Of a stretch of 46,920 bases of DNA, positions 33,409-40,246 are shown piece by piece (positions within the stretch are counted from its first letter, which is position 1; each line of letters starts with the position of its first letter). The position numbers and the translations under genes are program-made. A model generated the notes under the pieces. The model saw only the letters and a program-made list of their open reading frames with translations, was not told the origin of the DNA and ran no database searches. Source of the DNA: a virus; IMG/VR virus record IMGVR_UViG_3300037840_000099, positions 1-46,920 of that record; one strand, given 5' to 3'.

Positions 33409-34283
33409 TGCCCTGCCCCATAACGCGATGCGTGGATAATCGCCGGTCGAGCCCATCGCCTCTGGAATGTGCGCCAATCTTCCGTTGGTTTCCACTTCTG
33501 GGCGCTTTCCGTTTCTGGCTGCCAAAGCATGGCGTGTGGAGTGAACCCTATCTCCAGCATTTTTTCAAGGCGCTGCTGTGCGAGGTCAAAAGTATCCTTG
33601 GGATAACCTATAAGCACATAGACTCGCAAGCGGTGAGAGCAACGCGTAAATCCAGCTTCTATCATTCTTGTTGCTGCGGAGCGCAGAGTTTCAAAAGCAT
33701 CGCCGGGATCATAGGCAAAGAAGCAACTCGGGCGAGGCTTGAGAGTGGCCAGAAGATCAACCTGATAATCCTGCAGCGCCAGAGCCTCAAGACCTCCGGT
33801 AAATTCTATGCGTCTCTTCTGACGAGATAACATTGCAAACACCGCACGCACGTGAGGCTCTGGGCACGCTAGAAGGTTGTCATCGAGGATGTTCCAGCCA
33901 TCTTGAATCGGAAGCATTCTGGGAGTTGGATCACGCTTCCAAACAGAGCAGAACCAGCAGCGTCGAGGGCACCCGCGAGAGGTGAAGACGTACCCGGACT
34001 TAATATATCGGCCGGGAACAAATTCACCGCCCGGATTTCCATAGGCAACGCCATCCAGTTTAACTGGTGCGATGGATTGCCATTGATCGGCTAACCACTC
34101 GGCCTTAGGTTTGTCAGCAGTAAATGTGCAATCGACATGGACCTCATCTACTTCAAGAGGGAACATGCGCGGTGGCGGGCCAAAGTAACATCCTTCATCT
34201 TGCGGAGTAGCCTTCGTGATTCTGGGGAACACGCGCAAGATGCGGGGATCGGCGATCGCTGGAGAAATAGAAATAAGACTCAT
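33405..34283 (-). CDS. Radical SAM enzyme, 292 residues
   Basis: The ATG at 34283 has GAGG eight bases upstream and overlaps the previous stop as ATGA. C105xxxC109xxC112 (TSRGCPRRCWFCSVW) binds the 4Fe-4S cluster and SAM. Further conserved-looking blocks are GWNILDDNLLACPEPH, RRIEFTGGLEALALQDYQVD and RLRVYVLIGYPKDTFD, in the order expected for strands of a radical SAM barrel. It is not QueE-like in length or in the region around the cluster. The substrate is unknown; possibilities are a modified base, a tRNA or a protein. It is in one overlapping operon with a C5 methyltransferase and a Cys-rich protein. Confidence 0.85.
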   Translation of the reverse strand: MSLISISPAIADPRILRVFPRITKATPQDEGCYFGPPPRMFPLEVDEVHVDCTFTADKPKAEWLADQWQSIAPVKLDGVAYGNPGGEFVPGRYIKSGYVFTSRGCPRRCWFCSVWKRDPTPRMLPIQDGWNILDDNLLACPEPHVRAVFAMLSRQKRRIEFTGGLEALALQDYQVDLLATLKPRPSCFFAYDPGDAFETLRSAATRMIEAGFTRCSHRLRVYVLIGYPKDTFDLAQQRLEKMLEIGFTPHAMLWQPETESAQKWKPTEDWRTFQRRWARPAIIHASRYGAGQ

Positions 34284-34525
34284 TCCCATGGCCTCGCATC
34301 AGAATTATTCAGCATATAAGCCTCAATCCGCTCAAAGCATTGCATCATCAGCAGTTGCCGGTGAGGTATCCCATGCACGTTCGATCCTTCTCCATCGATG
34401 GCCATGATCTGCGCCAAGGCGAGAACAGTCTCGCAGTCATCCTTGAACTGCTGCTCCCCGTACTTCATCATCAGCCGCATCTTGGAGATAGCTACTGAGC
34501 GGCGATAGTTCTCGATGTCAATCAT
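34280..34525 (-). CDS. Unrecognised 81-residue protein
   Basis: The ATG follows GGAACTGGA and overlaps the previous stop as ATGA. The protein is helical (RRSVAISKMRLMMKYGEQQF, TVLALAQIMAIDGEGSNV) with Met/Gln-rich segments. It lies directly before the radical SAM gene. No family was recognised. Confidence 0.55.
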   Translation of the reverse strand: MIDIENYRRSVAISKMRLMMKYGEQQFKDDCETVLALAQIMAIDGEGSNVHGIPHRQLLMMQCFERIEAYMLNNSDARPWE

Positions 34526-34743
34526 TCCAGTTCCTCATCTAGCCACGCCATGAATTCTAGGAAACCTTTACGTGCTTCCGGGCTTGGCTCCCAATTCCGC
34601 ACACGGGTTGCCCAAATAAGTCCAGAGTCATCGGCTTCGACGCGGTAACTGCTCCCATCCTCTCTCTGGCCTGTGCAGCGGACTTTCTTGCGGGGCCGTC
34701 TTCGGATGGCTTGTAGGGCGGAGGATTTTGAGCGAAGGGACAT
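34522..34743 (-). CDS. Overlapping small basic protein, 73 residues
   Basis: The stop overlaps the next ATG as ATGA. The start of the protein is very basic (ALQAIRRRPRKKVRCTGQRE), the end acidic (ARKGFLEFMAWLDEELE). There is no ribosome site, and 187 bases overlap the 131-residue gene in another frame. Its end looks like genuine protein, so either both genes are real or one of them is shorter than given here. Confidence 0.45.
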   Translation of the reverse strand: MSLRSKSSALQAIRRRPRKKVRCTGQREDGSSYRVEADDSGLIWATRVRNWEPSPEARKGFLEFMAWLDEELE

Positions 34744-34952
34744 GGATACTTGCTCCTGATGTGGGTACGGTAATAGGTTCCCGCATATGGGGAAGTGAGC
34801 AGAATCTGATACTTGCGCTCTGGTACGCCGACATGTATCAACGGCTCTCCAGTGTTGAACTTGCAGGCTAGAGATGCATCTACGGGCTCATAGCTCACGG
34901 CTACGAGAATATGGAGATGGTCTTGGACGCCATGCCAGCCGCGATAGGACAT
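34557..34952 (-). CDS. Unrecognised 131-residue protein
   Basis: The start overlaps the previous stop as TGATG. The first 70 residues look globular (DHLHILVAVSYEPVDASLAC, HVGVPERKYQILLTSPYAGT). The last 60 residues overlap the 73-residue gene and are basic, with MTLDLFGQPVCGIGSQARKH. No family was recognised. Confidence 0.5.
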   Translation of the reverse strand: MSYRGWHGVQDHLHILVAVSYEPVDASLACKFNTGEPLIHVGVPERKYQILLTSPYAGTYYRTHIRSKYPCPFAQNPPPYKPSEDGPARKSAAQARERMGAVTASKPMTLDLFGQPVCGIGSQARKHVKVS

Positions 34953-35392
34953 CAGTACCGACCCCTGTAGCCTTCGAGCGTGGACTTGAGGTCGCGTACT
35001 TCTTTTTCGAGGTCGGCTATTCTGTTACTTGCAATCTCGTCAGGAATTAGCTTAGCGACCGTTTCACGGATATGCTCACAGTTGATCCGATCAGGCAGGA
35101 CATAACGCTGGAGAGGCCATTGAACGCCGCCGAGGATAGCTTCAATGATCGCATCCACATCCCGCCAGATATGACTCTGTATATTCAGGGTCGTATCCAT
35201 GATTAAGAACTGGTTGAACTTTTCCCACATCTCATCCGTGAAAGCCGTGGTGAACTTCTTGAGTAAGGGCCTGAATTGCTCAGACTCGAATCCTTCCATG
35301 AACTTCTCTGCCGCTTCTCTGGCAGAGAAATAGGTCGGCCCCAAGGCGGCATAGCCACCCCTCTCCGCTTCGTCAACGTGTTTCTGTTCCAT
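34952..35392 (-). CDS. Helical protein with C-terminal coiled coil, 146 residues
   Basis: TAATG coupling gives the start at 35392. The protein is helical throughout (YFSAREAAEKFMEGFESEQF, DEMWEKFNQFLIMDTTLNI), ending in a coiled coil (RIADLEKEVRDLKSTLEGYR). It probably oligomerises. Position within the recombination/modification operon; function unknown. Confidence 0.55.
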   Translation of the reverse strand: MEQKHVDEAERGGYAALGPTYFSAREAAEKFMEGFESEQFRPLLKKFTTAFTDEMWEKFNQFLIMDTTLNIQSHIWRDVDAIIEAILGGVQWPLQRYVLPDRINCEHIRETVAKLIPDEIASNRIADLEKEVRDLKSTLEGYRGRY

Positions 35393-35595
35393 TACGGTGT
35401 TACCTCACTCACTACTTTCTTCCCCGCGTTCAGGAAATTGAACCACGGTCCATTTATATCTACCGGCTCTGATGGGGCATCCAATATTGGACTCCGTGGA
35501 GCGCCCTTGGTCCAGCAATCCCCGCCGCCATGGTCAGCACACATGAGCCGCTGGCCTCCGCCCTGTTCGAGAATGATACGGCAGCGGCAGGTCAT
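35392..35595 (-). CDS. Small Cys-containing protein, 67 residues
   Basis: The ATG at 35595 overlaps the previous stop as ATGA. The N-terminus holds CRCRIILEQGGGQRLMCADH and CWTK, a possible metal site, followed by a Pro-rich region and FNFLNAGKKVVSEV. No family was recognised. Confidence 0.5.
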   Translation of the reverse strand: MTCRCRIILEQGGGQRLMCADHGGGDCWTKGAPRSPILDAPSEPVDINGPWFNFLNAGKKVVSEVTP

Positions 35596-35903
35596 GGCTT
35601 CACGGTGAGGTTGGCGACGACCTCTTCGCGGTGCTTGATGGCAATCGTCAGGCGATCCTGCGCGGCGCCAAAGTTCTCCCGGGCTATCCACTCATCCCTG
35701 AATGCGTCTGATATTTGCTGCGCCTGCGCTAGCGAGAGCTTGCCCTCCTGCGGGTGAGGCTTGGCTACTGCTTCTCGGTTGCGGCGCCGTGTCTCTGCTG
35801 CCTTTCTTCCTCCTTCACTGCGCTTGCTTGGCTTGAATAGCTCTGGCGATACCATAACGCTCATATCGACAGGCGAATCGGGCGAGTATTCTTCCAGTGT
35901 CAT
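35592..35903 (-). CDS. Basic helical protein, 103 residues
   Basis: The start overlaps the Erf stop as ATGA. The middle is Lys/Arg-rich (KPSKRSEGGRKAAETRRRNR), followed by a helix (KLSLAQAQQISDAFRDEWIA) and NFGAAQDRLTIAIKHREEVV. It might bind DNA alongside the annealing protein. No family was recognised. Confidence 0.55.
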   Translation of the reverse strand: MTLEEYSPDSPVDMSVMVSPELFKPSKRSEGGRKAAETRRRNREAVAKPHPQEGKLSLAQAQQISDAFRDEWIARENFGAAQDRLTIAIKHREEVVANLTVKP

Positions 35904-36808
35904 ACCGTCCTCTCCTGAATCGGAACGCCATAAGCATACTCAGTTCCTTCCACCTTCAACAGGTCTTCAATGTTGATGTAGTGGATGCCTTCCTTATCCT
36001 TCTCATCCACAGCGAGTTGCACCTCTTTGCCGACGGAATCCTTCAAGGCTGGCCACAGCTTCTTGTCCCAGCAGCTTGCGAAGTTGCAGGTCTTGCGGAA
36101 CCCATTGAACTTCACGATGGCGAACTTCTTTCCTTCCGCTGGAGGGGTAAAGCTATGAATCGTGCAGATCAGCATATTGGGCTCAATGAACTCAAACCGA
36201 TGAGCGGGTTTAGGAACCGCCTGCGGGCCAGTACTCGCCAAGGATGCCTTTAACTCCTGCTTGAGCTTGGACACCGGCGCGGACTCAGCGGACGGGTCCA
36301 GCTTGTTCCACTTTTCCATCGCTGCCTTGTGGACAACCCGCCTCTCAGCCTCTGCGGGGCTGATGCGCTCTCGTCCTTCATTCTCAGGATCAGATTCGTC
36401 TGGGATAATGAAGTTCATCCGCAGGACATACTTTAGAGCGCCTGTCATGGCCTTATAGATGGCCTTCTCGCCCACGTCCTGCCCCCAGCCACGCCCCTTG
36501 CGGACTTTGATCTGCCCTGTAGCGGCGTCCTCGAACTCGCAGTTGGCCACGATTCGGACGTAATTCATATGCCCAATCCGAGTCCCCTGCCCGTCGAAGC
36601 GGTCGGTCTGCCAGCGCTCCTCCTCAACCACATCGAATCCGAAGCAGACGCCATGCTTGACCAGAATCTTGCGAACCTCGTTGGCCACATCGGCAGCCCG
36701 GACATATTTGTAACCCTGCTTCTGATTTGTTCCTTCCTTGGTAACGGCGTCAATCTCACTCATGCAGGCAATCAGGCTTGCGGCAATTCCTTTCACTTCG
36801 TCAGCCAT
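35900..36808 (-). CDS. erf: Erf-type single-strand annealing protein, 302 residues
   Basis: The ATG at 36808 has GAGGGGAGC upstream; a longer frame (36838) is not preferred. The ERF core is recognised by GYKYVRAADVANEVRKILVK, a central region with GHMNYVRIVANCEFED, and RGWGQDVGEKAIYKAMTGAL then KYVLRMNFIIPDESD. The C-terminal 110 residues add KKFAIVKFNGFRKTC, which may be an OB-like or zinc-containing appendage. It anneals single strands for recombination-dependent replication or concatemer formation. It partners logically with RusA (38272-38691). Confidence 0.85.
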   Translation of the reverse strand: MADEVKGIAASLIACMSEIDAVTKEGTNQKQGYKYVRAADVANEVRKILVKHGVCFGFDVVEEERWQTDRFDGQGTRIGHMNYVRIVANCEFEDAATGQIKVRKGRGWGQDVGEKAIYKAMTGALKYVLRMNFIIPDESDPENEGRERISPAEAERRVVHKAAMEKWNKLDPSAESAPVSKLKQELKASLASTGPQAVPKPAHRFEFIEPNMLICTIHSFTPPAEGKKFAIVKFNGFRKTCNFASCWDKKLWPALKDSVGKEVQLAVDEKDKEGIHYINIEDLLKVEGTEYAYGVPIQERTV

Positions 36809-36990
36809 TTTGCTCCCCTCTTCTCTTCTTCGGGCCACAACGGACCATGGACATCATCCAGTCGAAAATACAATCCCGGATCACTAAAGAACTTAGTTCC
36901 ACGTCCGTCCTCCACTACAATCACGGTCGCCCCATCTTCCGACTCCATGCGAACGATCTTTTGCCCAATCCAAGCTTCCCATTTAATCAT
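36793..36990 (-). CDS. Small acidic protein, 65 residues
   Basis: AGGCGGGAG precedes the ATG at 36990, which overlaps the previous stop by 8 bases. The protein is beta-rich at the start (WIGQKIVRMESEDGATVIVV) and ends LWPEEEKRGAKWL. It overlaps the Erf start by 16 bases. No family was recognised. Confidence 0.55.
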   Translation of the reverse strand: MIKWEAWIGQKIVRMESEDGATVIVVEDGRGTKFFSDPGLYFRLDDVHGPLWPEEEKRGAKWLTK

Positions 36991-37237
36991 TCTCCCGCCT
37001 CCAATCTTCGTGGCACGCTTTGTGCATGCTGCCGTCGTTAAACTGGATACCATCTTCCTGCTCCATCCAGTCATTGCACCACAAGCACTTGCGGGAGCAG
37101 GATGAGCAGATAGTGCCGCGCCAAGTGTCCAGCATGTCGTACTCTTCGTCGCCGCAAATGGCGCACTTGTCAGGACTTATGCGGTCATTCCATCCGGGGG
37201 GGTTGCCCAGGACCATTCCATTCTCAAGGTCACGCAT
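36983..37237 (-). CDS. Zinc-finger protein (LIM/treble-clef-like), 84 residues
   Basis: TGATG coupling sets the start. The motif series is CAICGDEEYD, CSSCSRKCLWCND and HKACHEDW, a double zinc-site pattern like a LIM or treble-clef finger covering residues about 25-80. Such proteins usually bind nucleic acid or partner proteins. It lies just upstream of the annealing protein. Confidence 0.65.
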   Translation of the reverse strand: MRDLENGMVLGNPPGWNDRISPDKCAICGDEEYDMLDTWRGTICSSCSRKCLWCNDWMEQEDGIQFNDGSMHKACHEDWRREND

Positions 37238-37560
37238 CAGAATGTCGGCGGAAGTGATTCCTGCGCCTCCGTATCGAACTCAGGCTTGAGAACCCAGACC
37301 ACTTCTCCATTCTGGATCGATGGCTGCATGAGCACCTCGCGCCGTACCACGAACTCCAGCTTGAGAGGCAGGAACTCATTCAGGCGAACATAAGCGATTT
37401 CGTAGGACGCACCCGGGTCTTCGATCACCGCTCCCTCGCGGATCAATTCGGGGACGATGCTGTCATTGTTGTAAAGCGTTATGGTGCCCTTCTCGATGTG
37501 CAGTTCAGCGTGCGCTTCCATCCAGTCCGCATAGGCTCTGAGAGCTTCAGGGTAGGTCAT
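37237..37560 (-). CDS. First gene of the minus-strand early operon, 107 residues
   Basis: GGAGGAAAC before the ATG at 37560 decides the start; the frame extends upstream without support. A short helix (YPEALRAYADWMEAHAELHI) is followed by beta strands (TITLYNNDSIVPELIREGAV, LKLEFVVRREVLMQP). No signal peptide. Function unknown. Confidence 0.6.
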   Translation of the reverse strand: MTYPEALRAYADWMEAHAELHIEKGTITLYNNDSIVPELIREGAVIEDPGASYEIAYVRLNEFLPLKLEFVVRREVLMQPSIQNGEVVWVLKPEFDTEAQESLPPTF

Positions 37561-37653
37561 GTTTCCTCCACTTTCAATACGGTACTCCTGTCTTACGAGT
37601 AAATCAAGAACTTTCTTGTGGAATTTTTGTCTCACTCATGCTACAGTTTTCCT
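37561..37653. promoter_or_regulatory. Divergent promoter region between early operons
   Basis: On the minus strand TTGATT (37607-37602) and TACCGT (37584-37579) are 17 bases apart and lie about 19 bases before the 37560 start. On the plus strand a -10-like TACAGT (37642-37647), preceded by TGC as an extended -10, lies 6 bases before the ATG at 37654. The two starts diverge over 93 bases, so the encoded XRE regulator probably controls both directions. Confidence 0.5.
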
Positions 37654-37833
37654 ATGAGATTAGGAACTGTACTACGACACTGGCGGAGGATGGAGGATCG
37701 GTCCATCCGCGAAGTGGCTAGGGAGATGGGCACATCTTCAGCTACTCTGCTTCGAATCGAACAAGGTAAGCCCTGCGATTCCGGCACTTTGGCCACCGTC
37801 TTGCTTTGGCTTATCGGAAAGGCAAAGGCATGA
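37654..37833 (+). CDS. Small XRE-family regulator, 59 residues
   Basis: The start at 37654 is chosen because the protein then begins MRLGTVLRHWRRMEDRSIRE, the first helix of a Cro/CI-type fold. The helix-turn-helix is residues 17-38 (IREVAREMGTSSATLLRIEQ), with the end LLWLIGK. There is no ribosome site, and the promoter -10 is 6 bases away, so a leaderless mRNA is likely, as for lambda cI. It has no C-terminal oligomerisation or autoproteolysis domain, so it is Cro-like in size. Confidence 0.75.
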   Translation: MRLGTVLRHWRRMEDRSIREVAREMGTSSATLLRIEQGKPCDSGTLATVLLWLIGKAKA

Positions 37834-38018
37834 CCGCGCACGAGAGCAGCAGCGCCCAAAGCAGCCAAGTGATTGCGCTGAACCAGGAAGTGTTGCGCAT
37901 GGCGATAGCGCTCGATCTTATACGGCGCATATGCGTGCAGGAATGCCATGCTGACCTGTACTGGTGGAGCGAAGTGGATAAGATCGCGATTGCGGCGCTT
38001 GAAAGGAAGGGAGCATGA
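37830..38018 (+). CDS. Unrecognised 62-residue protein
   Basis: The start overlaps the regulator stop as ATGA. It is helical (IALNQEVLRMAIALDLIRRI) with CVQECHADLYWWSEVDKIAI, where Cys/His could bind a metal. No family was recognised. Confidence 0.5.
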   Translation: MTAHESSSAQSSQVIALNQEVLRMAIALDLIRRICVQECHADLYWWSEVDKIAIAALERKGA

Positions 38019-38275
38019 TGGCTGATTATCCGATACCGGAAGATTTGGCGCAGGAGTGGTATCACTCCAAACACGCCTCGCTGGAGCATTCGTTTTCAAA
38101 CCTGTTCGTACAGAAACTCATAGAGCGCATCGCCGTACTGTCGAAGCCGGTTAGTGATGAGGAACTTGCCTACTATAGCGCCTCTGGATCGCGGGGCCTC
38201 ATGCTTGTGGGTAGTCGCGATGTTACCGAACTGATTCGCAAGCGTTTCCCCGTGAAGCTCGAAAGGAATTCATGA
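38015..38275 (+). CDS. Unrecognised 86-residue protein
   Basis: GGGAG precedes the ATGATG start, which overlaps the previous stop as ATGA. The protein is mixed (DLAQEWYHSKHASLEHSFSN, LIERIAVLSKPVSDEELAYY) and overlaps the RusA start by 4 bases, so the two are translationally coupled. No family was recognised. Confidence 0.55.
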   Translation: MMADYPIPEDLAQEWYHSKHASLEHSFSNLFVQKLIERIAVLSKPVSDEELAYYSASGSRGLMLVGSRDVTELIRKRFPVKLERNS

Positions 38276-38691
38276 GCCAGCGCATCGAGTTCACGGTTCT
38301 CGGCACACCGCGGCCGCAGGGCAGTATGAAGGCATTTGTGATTGATGGACAGGCGCGGCTCACCAGCGACAACGCCAAAATGAAGCCATGGCGCCAGCAG
38401 GTTGGACAGACAGCATTGGCGGAGCGCGCTGGGATAGGCTGCTTTGAGGTCTGGGCTGGCCGCCACATTGCCGTGGGGATCAGGATGGATTACTACTTCG
38501 CCCGACCCAAGAGCGCCCGCAAGCGGATTCTGCATGTCGTTAAGCCTGACCGGGATAAGCTCGACCGGGCGATAGGCGATGCGCTCAAGGGCATTCTGTA
38601 TGCAGATGATGGGCAGATCGTAGAAGGTAGTAGCCAAAAGCATTATGGACTGCCAGAGCGGGCTGTGATCACCGTATGGAAAGTAGAGTAG
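38272..38691 (+). CDS. rusA: RusA-type Holliday junction resolvase, 139 residues
   Basis: GGAATTC-type spacing and ATGA overlap set the start. The N-terminus FTVLGTPRPQGSMKAFVIDG and the acidic core KPDRDKLDRAIGDALKGILY then ADDGQIV (D93, D95, D98, D112, D113) with K123 in the final strand match the RusA dimer active site. The length is normal (about 120-140). It resolves recombination junctions made during Erf-mediated strand annealing or replication. Confidence 0.88.
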   Translation: MSQRIEFTVLGTPRPQGSMKAFVIDGQARLTSDNAKMKPWRQQVGQTALAERAGIGCFEVWAGRHIAVGIRMDYYFARPKSARKRILHVVKPDRDKLDRAIGDALKGILYADDGQIVEGSSQKHYGLPERAVITVWKVE

Positions 38692-38710
38692 CGTCTAATC
38701 AGGAGGCGGA

Positions 38711-39382
38711 ATGCTAATTACCGATACAATCCCCAATACCGTCTGGATCGTCCAGAGCGGCCCGTCAGTCAATCCGGTGCCCCCGGATGCCTATATCCCC
38801 ACCCCGCTGCCAACTGGGGCGCTTAAAGTCACCAATGTGAGCAGCAAGCCATTTGGCGGCGCGCTCGTGACGGCGAAGCGGATCGTGCCCATTATCCCCG
38901 GGGTGTCTCTGCCCTATTTTGGCCTAGACATGCTGCTCTACATCTCATCTTTCGACCTGCCCACTCTTGGCCGGCTGGAGATTGATGTCAAGGTGGCCAC
39001 GCCAGCAGCACCGAGTTCGACCACGCCGATTGCCAACATTGCGAACGGGTCCAGCCAGTTAAACATGTCCACCGGTCAGTGGCAGATCGATACCTCGCCT
39101 CCGGGATGGATCAATACCGGGTTCGCACCAATTCTCACCCCTGATGTATGGATGCCGCTCAGCTTCCGCTACATGTATGGAAACGGGAAGTATAGCGTCC
39201 TGTCATGCGCCTTTGGGGAGCAGAGGTTTACCGTCCCGTCTTCACTACAGGGACTGCCGATGCAGATGTCCAACTGGGCGCAGGTGGCAGCGGTTCAGCT
39301 TCAGACTGAAGTCATGCAGCCGGGCGGACTGAGCACGATCTACAACCAGATCGAACTGAGTTGGAGCGATCAGCCATTCTGA
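38711..39382 (+). CDS. Lectin-like jelly-roll protein in the early operon, 223 residues
   Basis: AGGAGGCGG precedes the ATG. The sequence is nearly all beta (LYISSFDLPTLGRLEIDVKV, QWQIDTSPPGWINTG) with WMPLSFRYMYGNGKYSVLSC and a closing IYNQIELSWSDQPF. This layout resembles concanavalin-A-like lectin or glucanase folds. No signal peptide. A carbohydrate-binding-type protein among recombination genes is odd; it may be a late-acting virion protein expressed early, or a cytoplasmic binder. The fold call is inference. Confidence 0.6.
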   Translation: MLITDTIPNTVWIVQSGPSVNPVPPDAYIPTPLPTGALKVTNVSSKPFGGALVTAKRIVPIIPGVSLPYFGLDMLLYISSFDLPTLGRLEIDVKVATPAAPSSTTPIANIANGSSQLNMSTGQWQIDTSPPGWINTGFAPILTPDVWMPLSFRYMYGNGKYSVLSCAFGEQRFTVPSSLQGLPMQMSNWAQVAAVQLQTEVMQPGGLSTIYNQIELSWSDQPF

Positions 39383-39394
39383 GAGAGGAGCAGC

Positions 39395-39577
39395 ATGGGG
39401 AGTGAGTTACGAGAGCAATTCATGGCCGCCGTCGAACAGGAACGGATTCTGCTTCGCTGGGCCGCAACACTGGATGTTCAGGCTTGTGCGGCTGGACAGG
39501 AAGCTAGCCGCTTGGCGCGCCTGCTGACTGAAACCGAAGGACCAGGGCGCGTGCAGTGCCCGCTGGAGCCGCGATGA
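39395..39577 (+). CDS. Small helical protein, 60 residues
   Basis: GAGGAGCAGC before the ATG decides the start. It is helical and charged (LREQFMAAVEQERILLRWAA, GQEASRLARLLTETEG). The stop overlaps the next ATG as ATGA. No family was recognised. Confidence 0.55.
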   Translation: MGSELREQFMAAVEQERILLRWAATLDVQACAAGQEASRLARLLTETEGPGRVQCPLEPR

Positions 39578-39792
39578 AACCGATTGCTGGTAAGCGGTAT
39601 GGAGTCGGCCTTCTCTCATACGGAGAGCCTGAGTTGGATTGGCCTAAGCATCCGCGCAGTTGTGTTTGTAGAGGTATGGGCTACGTCCACGTACCAGATG
39701 GGAGCGCTTGTAACTGTGGGAGCGGAGAAGGATGCGGCCAGCACAACGAAGCATGGATGCCCGTTATCCTCTGCGAGAAAGAGCCCGCATGA
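39574..39792 (+). CDS. Small Cys-rich putative zinc protein, 72 residues
   Basis: ATGA overlap sets the start. CVCRGMGYVHVPDGSACNCG followed by SGEGCGQH contains six Cys-like ligands spaced as a small metal-binding loop, similar in style to DnaJ-type Cys-rich ribbons. Ends VILCEKEPA. Role unknown. Confidence 0.55.
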   Translation: MKPIAGKRYGVGLLSYGEPELDWPKHPRSCVCRGMGYVHVPDGSACNCGSGEGCGQHNEAWMPVILCEKEPA

Positions 39793-39983
39793 CATTCGAC
39801 AAGCTCATCGCCACCGTCTGCGCCATGCCTGAATTTGAGGGCTATGACTCTCTGGAGCAGGTAGCGCTCATCAAAGCTAGTACGCTGTGGAGTCGGCAGG
39901 GCTGGTTTGGGAGAGGTCATGTTTGCAGGCTGGCTCAGATGGTACGCGAGCAGTATGAATCCAAGGAAGACGACTTAACATAG
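39789..39983 (+). CDS. Unrecognised 64-residue protein, last gene of its operon
   Basis: ATGA overlap sets the start. It is compact and helical (DKLIATVCAMPEFEGYDSLE, VALIKASTLWSRQGWFGRGH). A stem-loop follows at 40007-40032. No family was recognised. Confidence 0.5.
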   Translation: MTFDKLIATVCAMPEFEGYDSLEQVALIKASTLWSRQGWFGRGHVCRLAQMVREQYESKEDDLT

Positions 39984-40006
39984 AAAGGAGATTGCGGGCC
40001 AGAGCA

Positions 40007-40032
40007 GGGCATCATCCTAACGGGTGGTGCCC
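40007..40032 (+). terminator. Stem-loop after the plus-strand operon
   Basis: GGGCATCATCC (40007-40017) pairs with GGGTGGTGCCC (40022-40032) as an 11-base stem with two G-T pairs and a TAAC loop. It lies 23 bases after the last gene. The following TAACTATTTG is only weakly T-rich, so termination is plausible rather than certain. Confidence 0.5.
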
Positions 40033-40039
40033 TAACTAT

Positions 40040-40057
40040 TTGTGCGATATTACACAA
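40040..40057. promoter_or_regulatory. Operator-like palindrome, copy 2
   Basis: TTGTGCGATATTACACAA is a near-perfect 18-base palindrome (outer TTGTG/CACAA halves around ATAT). It shares its design with 30316-30333 and with 33386-33400. Dyads of this size are typical of dimeric helix-turn-helix regulators. Confidence 0.5.
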
Positions 40058-40200
40058 GCTCGCTACGAGCAGCCATGCATAGCTTACCGTCTACGAGAAC
40101 AGGGACCCAGAACGAATCTCCCGCCCAGTGCTTCGCGTCTACCTGAACCATTCGACCGCTGTAGTTGCTGAACTTATTCGTCACTTCGATTCTGATCATC
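40050..40200 (-). pseudogene. Small ORF apparently interrupted by a one-base insertion
   Basis: From an ATG at 40200 (upstream GGGGAATAGG) the frame reads MIRIEVTNKFSNYSGRMVQV. It then shifts by one base near 40140-40141 to a frame reading DAKHWAGDSFWVPVLVDGKL then CMAARSELV and stop. Removing one base from the AA pair there joins them into a 49-residue protein of plausible composition. As given, the first frame ends after about 37 codons. It could be a natural frameshift or a sequence error. Confidence 0.4.
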
Positions 40201-40246
40201 CTATTCCCCTTTCAACTTTATCAAAATCCCTAAGTACTTTATACCT

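Noticed and set aside
33405-34283. Radical SAM protein as a QueE-type queuosine enzyme
   Set aside because: The CxxxCxxC motif is shared by all radical SAM enzymes; its length, internal position of the motif and lack of QueC/QueD neighbours do not support QueE.
39992-40147. Plus-strand TTG-started frame of 51 codons behind AAAGGAG
   Set aside because: Only one base separates the ribosome site from the start, and it overlaps the hairpin and operator-like site.
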